DNA of 28,227 bases from Actinomycetes bacterium (GTDB lineage: Bacteria > Actinomycetota > Actinomycetes > Mycobacteriales > Mycobacteriaceae). Positions 15,969-23,826 of the stretch are shown in pieces (positions within the stretch are counted from its first letter, which is position 1; each line of letters opens with the position of its first letter). The stretch spans positions 1 through 28,227 of the forward strand of contig JAEXZY010000005.1 in assembly GCA_023404955.1 (NCBI GenBank), in the 5' to 3' direction. The position numbers and the translations under genes were made by a program. The notes under the pieces were generated by a model. It made no database searches. It worked only from the letters and a program-made list of their open reading frames with translations, and was not told where the DNA came from.

Positions 15969-16256
15969 TCATTTTCGGGGAAGGCCGTGGCCGATGCGAA
16001 TCTCATCTTCGCCGAACGTGCGGCCGGCCGCGATGTCGGCTTCCGACTCCTCCAGCGATTCGCGAAGACGCGCAATGTCAACGGACGGATCATCGAAAGG
16101 CCAGTCGTCGAGATCATCAATGGGCCAGTCGTCTTCGTCCAATGACGGCTCATCGCAGTCATCCGGTGCACCAAGGTCGGGCCGCTGACGCGGCGGCGCG
16201 GGGGACGCGGGGGAGGAGCGGTCCCACACCCCGGCACTGCCGTCGTCCTCCGTCAC
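15969..16256 (-). CDS. Acidic protein with antitoxin-like C-terminus
   Basis: This 95-aa protein has a very acidic middle part (repeated DDWPIDDLDDWPFDD). Its C-terminus, VDIARLRESLEESEADIAAGRTFGEDEIRIGHGLPRK, resembles the toxin-binding tail of Phd/YefM-like antitoxins. A normal antitoxin would have an N-terminal DNA-binding domain and a toxin gene overlapping its end. Here the minus-strand frame that overlaps it and ends near 15818 (FPENEVQVIRTEAEPDPND) is about 60 aa and is not a known toxin. It may be a decayed toxin-antitoxin locus. The gene call itself is moderate. Confidence 0.4.
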   Translation of the reverse strand: MTEDDGSAGVWDRSSPASPAPPRQRPDLGAPDDCDEPSLDEDDWPIDDLDDWPFDDPSVDIARLRESLEESEADIAAGRTFGEDEIRIGHGLPRK

Positions 16257-16366
16257 CTTCGAAGGGTAAGCCGCTGCCCCTACACGGGGGATCGGCCTCG
16301 ACCGAGTTCATCGACGAGTTGAAGGTCCCAGGCTGTGACGGTGGTGGTTAGTAGGCTGCCGTTTCG

Positions 16367-16534
16367 ATGAGCGAGCTTCTGCCCAACCTCGATGCCTTGC
16401 GCGATCAACTCACTGGTGACACGGCCAGTCAGCAGGACGCCCGCGCCCTGGCCGACGCGATCGCTCATGCCACGACCGAGAAGGACATCGACGACGCCCT
16501 TGATGCCGTCATCGCCACCTGGCGGCAGCCATGA
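16367..16534 (+). CDS. 55-aa protein coupled to the SMC-like ATPase
   Basis: The ATG at 16367 opens a 55-residue frame (MSELLPNLDALRDQLTGDT... ending VIATWRQP) whose stop overlaps the ATPase ATG (ATGA at 16531-16534). It is predicted to be fully helical and acidic. The overlap implies coupled translation and a shared role. I do not recognise the family. It could be a small subunit or regulator of the ATPase. Confidence 0.6.
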   Translation: MSELLPNLDALRDQLTGDTASQQDARALADAIAHATTEKDIDDALDAVIATWRQP

Positions 16535-19086
16535 GCCACGCCACGACCGCGACGCGATTGGTGTCGCTGGAGATCCGCGGGTTCAGAGCCTTCGGCACCG
16601 AACCCCGCACGCTCGACCTCGACGCCGGACTGGTGGTCATCCACGCCGGAAACAGCCAGGGCAAGACCAGCCTCGCCGAGGCCATCGAGTTCCTGATCAG
16701 CGGCCGCAGTAGCCGCCGTGAGCTGCTCGGCGGCGCGAAAGCGGAGTACAACGACAGCCTGCGCAATGCCCACCTGGCCGACAGCGACACCGACGTCTAC
16801 GTCCAGGCCGTGGTCCGCGACGCTGCGGGAAACACCCACCAGGTGCGCCGGGAACTGGTCAGCGACTTCGGCCAGGGCACCGAATGCGAAAGCCGGCTGC
16901 TCATCGACGGCACCGAGGCCGCCGACCTCGCCGGCGTAGGGCTGGCGCTGGCCGACCCGCCGGTGCGTGCGCCCGTTCTGCTGCAGCACATCCTGCGACA
17001 CGTCCTGTCCACCGAACCCAAGCAGCGCGTTGGCTACTTCAAGGCGCTGCTGTCGTTGACCGACCTGGACGCCTTCCGTGAACGGGTCCGGGCAGCGCGC
17101 GGGCGGGTGGAAGCCGAGCGGCCCGGTGCGGCGTTTCAGCGAGTCAACGCGCTCACCGCCACCCCCGCAGCATCGGCGGCCACCGCGATCAGCGCGTTGA
17201 CGAAGAAGCCGCTCACTACCGATGCCGCGCGCACCGCTGTCGACAAGGCGCTGCGCACTGCGGGGGGTGCGATCCTGGCTGACGCGGAGGGTGTCGAACC
17301 CGTCTTCGAAACGGTCGACGATCTCGCCGCCGCTCTTGGGGAGGCACTCGACGCGCAGCGCGAGCGCGCGTTCCCCCTCTCGGCGTTCGCGGTCACGGAG
17401 CTGCCCGAGGAACATCCCGTAGGTCCAGACCTGGAGCCCTATGCCACCGCGTTGGCTGAGTTCGATCAGCACACCGCTCGGCTCACGCCGGTCCTCGATG
17501 CGCTGCTGGGCATCGAGGAGTACGCGCAGCTCGATCACCCTGCGCCCTGTCCGGTGTGCGGCACCGACGACACGTTGACCCCCGAGCGGATCGACGTCCT
17601 TCGTGATCATCTGCGCCGTACCCGAAGCCTCGGCGATGTCGCCAAGGACGCCTCCGAGGTCCTCACCGCCAAGCGTCACGAACTCGATCAGTTCAGCGAC
17701 GCAGCGGACGCCGCGACACCCGCGGTGGCGACATGGACAGACGAACAGTTGGACGCCGCCGCCGACGCATTGCGCAGCCTGAGGGTCGACGTCGCACTAC
17801 TGAACGCCACGAAAGCGGCCGCTGACGCCGTGGCCACGGCCGCCCACGACCTGGCCACCGCCGTGGCGGCGACGCGGCGCGCCGTCGAAGAGACCAGCGA
17901 TGCCGTGGGCGCACGCCAACCCCTCCCCGAGGGCCTCACCGCTCGCTACCTGGGCATCGACGGCGCAGCCCGTCGACTCGGCGAAGCCAGCGCGGACTAT
18001 TCCACGCCCGCCGCGGTGCTGCGCACCGCCGTCGAAGACGCCGCCCGTGAACGCATCACCATCAGCGGGTTGACCGAACTGGCCGATCTGGTGGCAGTAC
18101 GGACGGAACTGATCGCCGACGTCGTGACCGAAGCCATCCGCCAACGCACCATTCGACGTCTCACCGCCGCCGATAAAGCCCTCCGCGATGGTGCCGGAGC
18201 GGTCCTCGACGACCGTTTCGCCCAGATGAGCGACACCATCACCAAATGGTGGTCCACCATCCGCCCCGAGGAACTCGTCGGCTTCGGTGGCATCAAGCGC
18301 CGCGCGGCCGGCGCTCTGTTCGTCAACCTGATCGCCGACCTGCGCGTCGACGCCACCAGTATCCCGGTAGAGCGGGAAGCCCTTGGCGTCTACAGCGATT
18401 CGCAACTCAACGCGCTGGGGCTGTCGATCTTCTTGGCGCGCACCGAACTGCTCGGGGCTCCGATCGTCGTCCTCGACGACCCGATCCCCGGCAGCGACGC
18501 CGGCCACCGACTGACTTTCGTCCAGTACACCTTGGGTGCCCTGCTCACGGGCGGCACTCAAGTCATCTTGACCACGTTCGACAGCAAGCTCGCCGAATGG
18601 TCCTACACCAACCACGGCGGTGCTGACTTCCTGGCCTACAAGCTCGATCTCATCGACATCCGCGCGGGCACCGAGCCCACCCAGACCACCGACACCTTCG
18701 GACAGCTGATGCTCGAAGCCGAGGAGAGTCTGCACGCCCCCACAGCGAAAGGCCGCCGGTCGGCCTGTAACACCATGCGCTCGGCCGCTGAACGGCTCGC
18801 CAAGCAGATCATCGCCACCGGCATGACCGACGCCGGCACCCCCACGACGATCACAGACGTCGAGGCCAAGGCCACCCAACTCGGTGACCTGCTCACCTTG
18901 CTCTATCCCTTTGTCGTCGAGGGCAATTCAGAGAAGGGCCAATGGAAGACCCTGCCCAAGGTCCTCAATCCCGGCAGTCACGACGACGACGTGCCGTCTA
19001 CCACCGAACTCAAAGTCATCTTCGGCAACCTCCGCCACATCAACAAAACCCACCAGAAGCACTGGCCTGACGGGCTCATCAAATGA
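16531..19086 (+). CDS. SMC/Rad50-like ATPase with CxxC hook
   Basis: This is 851 aa. The N-terminal ABC-type ATPase half begins LVSLEIRGFRAFG, with Walker A GNSQGKTS at residues 40-47. A long helical, Ala-rich coiled-coil region is interrupted by CPVCGT at C340/C343, a possible zinc hook. The second ATPase half has LNALGLSIFLARTELL and Walker B IVVLDDP at about 645-651. A C-terminal extension of roughly 140 residues includes LNPGSHDDDVPS and LRHINKTHQKHW. This overall plan belongs to the RecF/SbcC/Rad50-like ATPases found in DNA repair and in several defence systems. It is coupled to a 55-aa gene and convergent with a restriction-modification operon. The exact system is not identified. Confidence 0.8.
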   Translation: MSHATTATRLVSLEIRGFRAFGTEPRTLDLDAGLVVIHAGNSQGKTSLAEAIEFLISGRSSRRELLGGAKAEYNDSLRNAHLADSDTDVYVQAVVRDAAGNTHQVRRELVSDFGQGTECESRLLIDGTEAADLAGVGLALADPPVRAPVLLQHILRHVLSTEPKQRVGYFKALLSLTDLDAFRERVRAARGRVEAERPGAAFQRVNALTATPAASAATAISALTKKPLTTDAARTAVDKALRTAGGAILADAEGVEPVFETVDDLAAALGEALDAQRERAFPLSAFAVTELPEEHPVGPDLEPYATALAEFDQHTARLTPVLDALLGIEEYAQLDHPAPCPVCGTDDTLTPERIDVLRDHLRRTRSLGDVAKDASEVLTAKRHELDQFSDAADAATPAVATWTDEQLDAAADALRSLRVDVALLNATKAAADAVATAAHDLATAVAATRRAVEETSDAVGARQPLPEGLTARYLGIDGAARRLGEASADYSTPAAVLRTAVEDAARERITISGLTELADLVAVRTELIADVVTEAIRQRTIRRLTAADKALRDGAGAVLDDRFAQMSDTITKWWSTIRPEELVGFGGIKRRAAGALFVNLIADLRVDATSIPVEREALGVYSDSQLNALGLSIFLARTELLGAPIVVLDDPIPGSDAGHRLTFVQYTLGALLTGGTQVILTTFDSKLAEWSYTNHGGADFLAYKLDLIDIRAGTEPTQTTDTFGQLMLEAEESLHAPTAKGRRSACNTMRSAAERLAKQIIATGMTDAGTPTTITDVEAKATQLGDLLTLLYPFVVEGNSEKGQWKTLPKVLNPGSHDDDVPSTTELKVIFGNLRHINKTHQKHWPDGLIK

Positions 19087-19111
19087 GCCAGTCCACAAGC
19101 CCCAGGGGCTG

Positions 19112-20218
19112 CTAGTCGGTAAGGCCGAGCAGCTGCGGAAAGGGTTGCACGCTCAGCATCTGGTCGAGTGTTTCCAGAGTGAACACCCGCCCGTCGGTGT
19201 ATTGGAGCACAGGTCCGAGGGTGTCGTTGACACGTGCCCAGCCGGTGCCACCGAGGACGGCGACAACAGGGACACCGCCTAGTCTGGCGCCTTCGGTCTG
19301 GAGGCCGCGGAAGCGGTTGGCTTTGTCGCGGGCCGTGCCGCCGTCGTTGGTTGCCTTGCATTCCAGCATGGCGCGAAGGGTGCCGTTGGCGTCGAAGACG
19401 ACGAAATCTGGTGCGGGAGCAACGGTTACATTGAACTGAGCGGCGATCTCGCCCTGGTTGTGGCTGCCGGTGCGGATGTAGGGGACGCCGTTGTCCTTGA
19501 AGAGCGCCTCCACCTCGTCCTCGATCAGATCACCCTTTTTGCCGGTGGTGGCGTTGGTGACTTGATTGAAGGGGCCGCCGAAGTGGCGTTGATGGAGGTA
19601 AGAGCGGTACGGGACACCGCCGCTGACCAGGTGTCGCACGCTGTCCCAGCCGTCGCGGGTGTCGAGCTTGTCCTGCTTGCTGTGTAGGCCCGCTGGTGCG
19701 TCGGTGAACAGCTCACGGCGCACCAGCTTGTCTACGGTGTGGGCCAGTACGCGAGCCTGCGCGGCGCTGAGTCGGCTGCCCCGCTTCTCGGCACCGTCGA
19801 CGGTTCCTGGAGCGATAGATGGGGCGTTGTCGCCGAGCTGCTCGGCGACCATGGTGGTGGTGGCGGCGAACTCGTTCTTCAAGAGACCGGTGATGGTGCG
19901 AAACACCAGCAGTGTTTGTGAATTGTGCTCGATGAGGGCGGCTAGGTCGTCGATGCCGACCTTGGTGAAGCCGTCAGTTCCGTCGCTGGCGGCGGTGTAC
20001 ACGGCGTCGAAGTGCTCGGCGTCGTAGAACGGTGCGTCGTGGATGAACGCGAAATCTGGTGCGAGATAGGGGACGTACAGCTCGCGGGCCACGGCTGCAA
20101 AGATTGCGCCGTGCTCGGCTTTGCCGTGCCGTTCGGGGATGAGCCGGATTTCGGTGACACGTTTGTCCCAGGTGTCGGCGGCGGCGACTGCTGCCACGGT
20201 GTCCTTGGCTGTGGTCAC
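19112..20218 (-). CDS. Putative type II restriction endonuclease (PD-(D/E)XK)
   Basis: This 368-aa protein has a PD-(D/E)XK core visible near its end: APDFVVFDANG (Pro270-Asp271), LECKAT (Glu286, Lys288) and a following helix with DKANRFRGL. The first 230 residues are mainly helical, with no motif that I recognise. It starts at a GTG overlapping the methyltransferase stop (GTGA), so it is translated after the methyltransferase, the order expected if host DNA must be protected first. The recognition sequence cannot be read from the protein. The nuclease call rests on the motif plus the coupling. Confidence 0.75.
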   Translation of the reverse strand: MTTAKDTVAAVAAADTWDKRVTEIRLIPERHGKAEHGAIFAAVARELYVPYLAPDFAFIHDAPFYDAEHFDAVYTAASDGTDGFTKVGIDDLAALIEHNSQTLLVFRTITGLLKNEFAATTTMVAEQLGDNAPSIAPGTVDGAEKRGSRLSAAQARVLAHTVDKLVRRELFTDAPAGLHSKQDKLDTRDGWDSVRHLVSGGVPYRSYLHQRHFGGPFNQVTNATTGKKGDLIEDEVEALFKDNGVPYIRTGSHNQGEIAAQFNVTVAPAPDFVVFDANGTLRAMLECKATNDGGTARDKANRFRGLQTEGARLGGVPVVAVLGGTGWARVNDTLGPVLQYTDGRVFTLETLDQMLSVQPFPQLLGLTD

Positions 20219-21099
20219 TGGCCTACGGCGTGCAGGTCGACGGCGGGGTCGTCGGCCTTGTCGGCGGCGATGCGCTTCCGGGCCTCTTTGGCGTAGTCCT
20301 CGTGCAGCTCGAAGCCGATGGCTTGTCGGTCATATCGGCGGGCGACGACGACGGTGGTGCCGCTGCCGGCGAACGGGTCGACCACCAGACCGCCCTTGGG
20401 GCTGGCGCAGCGGATGAAGAATTCCGCCAGTCCCTCGGGCATTGCGGCGGTGTGTGAGACGCCGCGGTGTTGGTTGTAGGTCTGCGGTACGGACACCACG
20501 TTGCCGGGGTCGGCGCCACCGTGAAGATAGGTCTTCGTCCGATCACGGCCGAACCCGGCGGCGGTGGTGCGGCGGCCGTTGGAGTCCAGGGCGCGGCGGG
20601 CGATCTCGGCGGCGTCCGCCTTGTAGGGCACCCGCACGGCGTCGAGGTCGAAGTACGGGCGTTCTCCGCGTGCGAAGTGATACACGTACTCGAATGCGTC
20701 CTTGGTGCGGGGACCGAATCGGCCTGGGACGGCGTTGGGCTTGGCCCAGATGTAGGTCTCAATCCATCGCCAACCCATCTGCTGGAGTGCTAGCACCAGT
20801 TGGTAGACGTAGGGGTGCCGCTGGCCGCGCAACTCACCCCGATTGGCGACGCGGTTCTTGATGTTGATGACCAGGCTGCCGGTTTCGGCGGTCGCTGTCA
20901 GCATCTGCTCGGCGAGGGGTAGGAACCATTCGACGTAGTGGTCCGGGTGGATACGGCTGTAGGCCCTGGCGTCGGCGTAGGGCGGTGAGGTGAAGAACAG
21001 ATCGACGCTTCCGGGTGGCAGTTTGGGGAGGAGTTTGGCGGCGTCGCCGTGGACCACTCCATCGGTCAGCATGCGATGCAACTGACCCCTGGCTGCCAT
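20215..21099 (-). CDS. DNA adenine-N6/cytosine-N4 methyltransferase (beta-class)
   Basis: This is 294 aa from the ATG at 21099; in-frame codons farther upstream overlap the recombinase gene and do not look like methyltransferase. Catalytic motif IV TSPPY is at residues 37-41 and SAM-binding motif I DPFAGSGTT at about 241-249. That order (IV before I) defines the beta-class of amino-methyltransferases. It would methylate the target of the coupled endonuclease. IWAKPNAVPGRFGPRTKDAFEYVYHF in the middle is typical of the family. A second in-frame Met lies 9 codons in. Confidence 0.92.
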   Translation of the reverse strand: MAARGQLHRMLTDGVVHGDAAKLLPKLPPGSVDLFFTSPPYADARAYSRIHPDHYVEWFLPLAEQMLTATAETGSLVINIKNRVANRGELRGQRHPYVYQLVLALQQMGWRWIETYIWAKPNAVPGRFGPRTKDAFEYVYHFARGERPYFDLDAVRVPYKADAAEIARRALDSNGRRTTAAGFGRDRTKTYLHGGADPGNVVSVPQTYNQHRGVSHTAAMPEGLAEFFIRCASPKGGLVVDPFAGSGTTVVVARRYDRQAIGFELHEDYAKEARKRIAADKADDPAVDLHAVGQ

Positions 21100-21148
21100 C
21101 AGGGAATCGTAACCGTGCCTCCGCGCAACGGGGCTGCACGGCGCGCTC

Positions 21149-21727
21149 CTACTGACCTTGGCCAGGTGTGACGCCGACTGGGGGTGCGGCAATGCTGCGG
21201 TAGACACTGGATCGGGAGATGCCCAGGGTGCGGGCGATCTGGGCGCGCGGGGTGCCCGCCTCGTCGAGGGCTTGGATGGCGGCGGTGGTGTCAGCAGTGA
21301 GGCCGGGGCGTCCTGGGTGGCGGCCGGCGGCGCGTGCTGCGGCGACTCCGGCGGCGGTGCGTTCGGCGGCGATGGCTCGCTCGAACTCGGCGACGGCGCC
21401 GAAGACGTGGAAGATGAGTCGTCCGCCGGCTGTGGTGGTGTCGATGGCTTCGGTGAGGGAACGCAGTTCGATGCCGCGGTCCTGGAGGTCGCTGGCGATG
21501 GTGAGCAGGTGGGGGAGTGAGCGGCCGAGACGGTCGAGCCGCCAGACCATGAGTACGTCACCGCGGCGGGCGTAGTCGAGCAGGGCAGCCAGCTCGGGGC
21601 GGTCGTCGCGAGCGCCGGACATGCGCTCGGTCCAGACCCGTTCGGCTCCCGCATCCGTGAGCGCCTTGGTCTGCATGTCGGGGGACTGGTGCAGCGTCGA
21701 AACGCGGGCATATCCGAGCAGCGTCAC
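21149..21727 (-). CDS. Second small serine recombinase (resolvase/invertase family)
   Basis: This 192-aa protein starts at GTG 21727. It has GYARVST with nucleophile Ser10, the WRLDRLGRSLPHL motif near 65-75, the FHVFGAVAEFERAIAAERT linker helix and a C-terminal HTH (GTPRAQIARTLGISRSSVYRSI). It is only distantly like the recombinase at 1497 and likely has different sites: TGTCCCA-type repeats lie upstream at 21818-21857. It is 49 bp upstream of the methyltransferase and in the same direction, so it may have carried the restriction-modification genes in or may be co-transcribed with them. Confidence 0.92.
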   Translation of the reverse strand: MTLLGYARVSTLHQSPDMQTKALTDAGAERVWTERMSGARDDRPELAALLDYARRGDVLMVWRLDRLGRSLPHLLTIASDLQDRGIELRSLTEAIDTTTAGGRLIFHVFGAVAEFERAIAAERTAAGVAAARAAGRHPGRPGLTADTTAAIQALDEAGTPRAQIARTLGISRSSVYRSIAAPPVGVTPGQGQ

Positions 21728-21817
21728 CGGAGTCCTCTCAGGATCAGTCGGGTACGAGTTCTCAGGCCCAACCGGGCCGCTTGCGGACCGGGCGGGAGCC
21801 GTCTGTGTCTTTAAGGG

Positions 21818-21857
21818 TGTCCCAGTTCTCGTCGGTCTGGGACAGAATTTTGGGACA
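21818..21857. promoter_or_regulatory. Probable res-like repeats of the second recombinase
   Basis: TGTCCCAG (21818-21825) and CTGGGACA (21837-21844) are perfect inverted arms with an 11-bp spacer. A further TTTTGGGACA follows at 21848-21857. They lie about 90 bp upstream of the recombinase start, as resolvase subsites do. Also in this gap are a CGATGCATCG palindrome (21865-21874) and an ACAATG/CATTGT inverted repeat (21888-21903). Confidence 0.5.
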
Positions 21858-21968
21858 CCACACTCGATGCATCGGCGCTGGTCGCCAACAATGCCCCCAT
21901 TGTGTAGCTTTTTCGGTCCATCAAGCGCAGACCAGCCCCCTAGGAGTGGTCGACCGCCGCAACCCAGA

Positions 21969-22031
21969 ATTACACGTATTTTAGTTTTAACTACACGTAG
22001 TTCTTGATAATTACACGTAGCTCACGTAGCC
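21969..22031. promoter_or_regulatory. TACACGTA repeat operator/promoter region
   Basis: TACACGTA occurs at 21971, 21992 and 22012, and a partial CACGTAG follows at 22023, in an AT-rich patch with about 20-bp spacing (two helix turns). It precedes the DndB-like operon by 57 bp. Repeats in phase suggest cooperative binding of a regulator, possibly a product of the operon. Confidence 0.55.
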
Positions 22032-22087
22032 TGAGTAGATGCCGCGTGTTGCGGCTTCAACCTCAAAAGCAAAGGACGGCCCACCAA

Positions 22088-23221
22088 ATGACTGCAACCG
22101 TGGACACCGAGGGACTCACCCTGCCTCTCGACATCAAGAACATCGCGGTCGTCGACGACAACGGCGGCGAGCACATCGAGTGCCAGATGACCGGCCGATT
22201 CATCGTCGACCTCTACGAGAGCGAACTGCTCAAACTGACCGGCAACATCCGCCCCGTACACAACCGCGACGACGGCAAACTCACTGGTAAGACCGCCAAG
22301 AAAGTCAATAAGTGGACAAGCGAACTGCTAGCCGGCGACGCCATCATCGGCAACATTTCCATGCGGCTCGACCCCACGAAGTCGGAGCACGACATCTGGT
22401 ACGACGAAGAAACCGGCTTGACCAACATGACCATCGAATCCGGCATCCTGGACTGCGCCGTCGACTCGCTGTCACGTATCAAAGCCATCCTCGCGGCCGC
22501 AAACAATCCGCTCGGCAGCTTCGACCTCAGCACCCGATTCCAGGTGCGGATCTGGATGCTCGACGATGCCGGCGCGAAAAAGGTCGCCACCATCTACAAC
22601 ACCCGCGGCGACAAGGTGAACGACTCCACCGCCAAATACGCCTACTCCGAAACCAAGGAGCAGGAGCTGGCCCGCAAGCTCGTCAACGGCAGCCCCCACC
22701 TCGGACAAGACAACGTCGAGGTGCTGTCGAACTCCGTGTCGGCCAGCTCGTACAAACTGACCGCGTACAACACCATTAGCAAGGCCATCGAGACGCACTG
22801 GAAGGGCGGGCCCGTGACCGATGCCGACGTTGAAGCACAGTCGAGTTGGCTGATCACCGCGTGGGACTCATTGGTCAAGGCTCGGCCGGAGTTCGGCAAA
22901 CAATCAACGCCAGCACGACAAGACCAGCGCAAGCGGAACATCTGCTCAACGGGCGTGGCGATCTACGGGGTGATCGGCGCGATGTCAGACATGTTCGTCA
23001 ACCACGTCGATCCCGAAGTCGCCTTCCAAAAGCTGACCGTCACCGATGGTGAAGATGTGTTCTCTTGGAACAACCCCGAATGGGTAGAAGCCGGCGTCGT
23101 CACCCCCGGCTCCAAGGGCGGTTCTCTCACCACTCGCAACAGCTTTCAGTCGCGCCGAGCAGCGATCCGCGTGCTCCAAGAACTCATGGACGTCGCCCCC
23201 GACCGGCCAGAAGAGAAGTGA
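22088..23221 (+). CDS. DndB/DGQHR-family-like protein
   Basis: This is 377 aa from the ATG at 22088, with AAAGGA 11 bases upstream; the frame is open earlier but overlaps the repeat region. The order of segments follows the DndB/DGQHR family: IRPVHNRDDG with the KKVNKWTSELLAGDAIIGNISMRLDP helix; ILDCAVDSLSRIKAI, where family members have the DGQHR motif (here DSLSR); FQVRIWMLDD; and NSVSASSYKLTAYNTISKAI, close to DndB's conserved serine-rich motif. In phosphorothioation systems DndB is a repressor, but no dndCDE genes are here. The altered signature motif and solo setting suggest a different role, perhaps regulation or defence. The family call is from memory. Confidence 0.55.
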   Translation: MTATVDTEGLTLPLDIKNIAVVDDNGGEHIECQMTGRFIVDLYESELLKLTGNIRPVHNRDDGKLTGKTAKKVNKWTSELLAGDAIIGNISMRLDPTKSEHDIWYDEETGLTNMTIESGILDCAVDSLSRIKAILAAANNPLGSFDLSTRFQVRIWMLDDAGAKKVATIYNTRGDKVNDSTAKYAYSETKEQELARKLVNGSPHLGQDNVEVLSNSVSASSYKLTAYNTISKAIETHWKGGPVTDADVEAQSSWLITAWDSLVKARPEFGKQSTPARQDQRKRNICSTGVAIYGVIGAMSDMFVNHVDPEVAFQKLTVTDGEDVFSWNNPEWVEAGVVTPGSKGGSLTTRNSFQSRRAAIRVLQELMDVAPDRPEEK

Positions 23222-23229
23222 CGGACCGC

Positions 23230-23310
23230 ATGACCATCATCGCGGGAGCGGCCCGCGAATCGACCTATGGCGGCGACAGAAGCCGTGCAACGAAGGGATT
23301 TTGCCCGTGA
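23230..23310 (+). CDS. 26-aa coupling peptide between operon genes
   Basis: The ATG at 23230, 8 bases after the previous stop, opens a 26-codon frame (MTIIAGAARESTYGGDRSRA...) whose TGA overlaps the GTG start of the next gene (GTGA). It may serve only to couple translation. Its short length makes it uncertain. Confidence 0.35.
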   Translation: MTIIAGAARESTYGGDRSRATKGFCP

Positions 23311-23522
23311 ACCTCAGCAGCCGACTTGAGCTAGTCCATGAAGGCATTCAGAAGTGCCAAACCGCGACGGCGAAGGTACAAGACCTCAAGTCGAACAGCG
23401 ATCCGGCCATCCAGGAACTCGCAACAGCTCTTCACTTCCTGGCCTACGGCGTGCAACAGATCGGACTCGCACTGGCAGACGAAAGCCGCACCAACGACCT
23501 ACCCATTCAACGCGCCCGATAG
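23307..23522 (+). CDS. Small helical unknown protein in the DndB-like operon
   Basis: This is 71 aa from GTG 23307, chosen because AAGGGA lies 8 bases upstream; a TTG at 23301 would be too close. It is amphipathic and helical throughout (SSRLELVHEGIQKCQTATAKVQDL, ELATALHFLAYGVQQIGLALADE), with no recognised domain. It lies in tight series after the DndB-like gene and before another small gene. It could be a coiled-coil partner protein. Confidence 0.6.
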   Translation: MNLSSRLELVHEGIQKCQTATAKVQDLKSNSDPAIQELATALHFLAYGVQQIGLALADESRTNDLPIQRAR

Positions 23523-23545
23523 CGCAACCTACCCAAGGAGTTCCG

Positions 23546-23818
23546 ATGTCGACCTTTGTCCGTATCCCAGACCTGCCGATAGAGCTCGTGTTTGCAGTCC
23601 CCATAACTGCCCGCGACGTCCAGAGGTGGGTGGAACAGCGCGATGTCGTCATACTCCCGCTGCCAGGAAGTGACGCAGCAGAATATGTCTTGAACTGGGG
23701 CTCCGTGGCCTGCGTAGAGGTCTCAGCAATTCCAGGTCGTACGCACCCGCAACTGGAATGCGTGTGTCACCACGAATCAAAACGCATGTCTGTGGTGGGC
23801 CGGCAGACGCCCGAGTAA
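23546..23818 (+). CDS. Small unknown protein in the DndB-like operon
   Basis: This is 90 aa. AAGGAG lies 5 bases upstream of the ATG at 23546 and fixes the start. It looks like a mixed alpha/beta protein (FVRIPDLPIELVFAVPI, WVEQRDVVILPLPG, VLNWGSVACVEVSAIPG) with no signal peptide or known family. It is 23 bp after the preceding gene and 8 bp before the acetyltransferase gene, so all are probably on one mRNA. Confidence 0.65.
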   Translation: MSTFVRIPDLPIELVFAVPITARDVQRWVEQRDVVILPLPGSDAAEYVLNWGSVACVEVSAIPGRTHPQLECVCHHESKRMSVVGRQTPE

Positions 23819-23826
23819 CTCCGGCG

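Noticed and set aside
17797..18879. 360-aa minus-strand frame opposite the SMC-like ATPase
   Set aside because: It is Gly/Asp/Val-rich shadow sequence without domains, while the plus strand has clear ATPase motifs.
21100..21711. N-terminal 200 residues of the open frame in front of the methyltransferase
   Set aside because: They overlap the recombinase gene in another frame and are Pro/Ser/Arg-rich shadow, so the methyltransferase starts at 21099.
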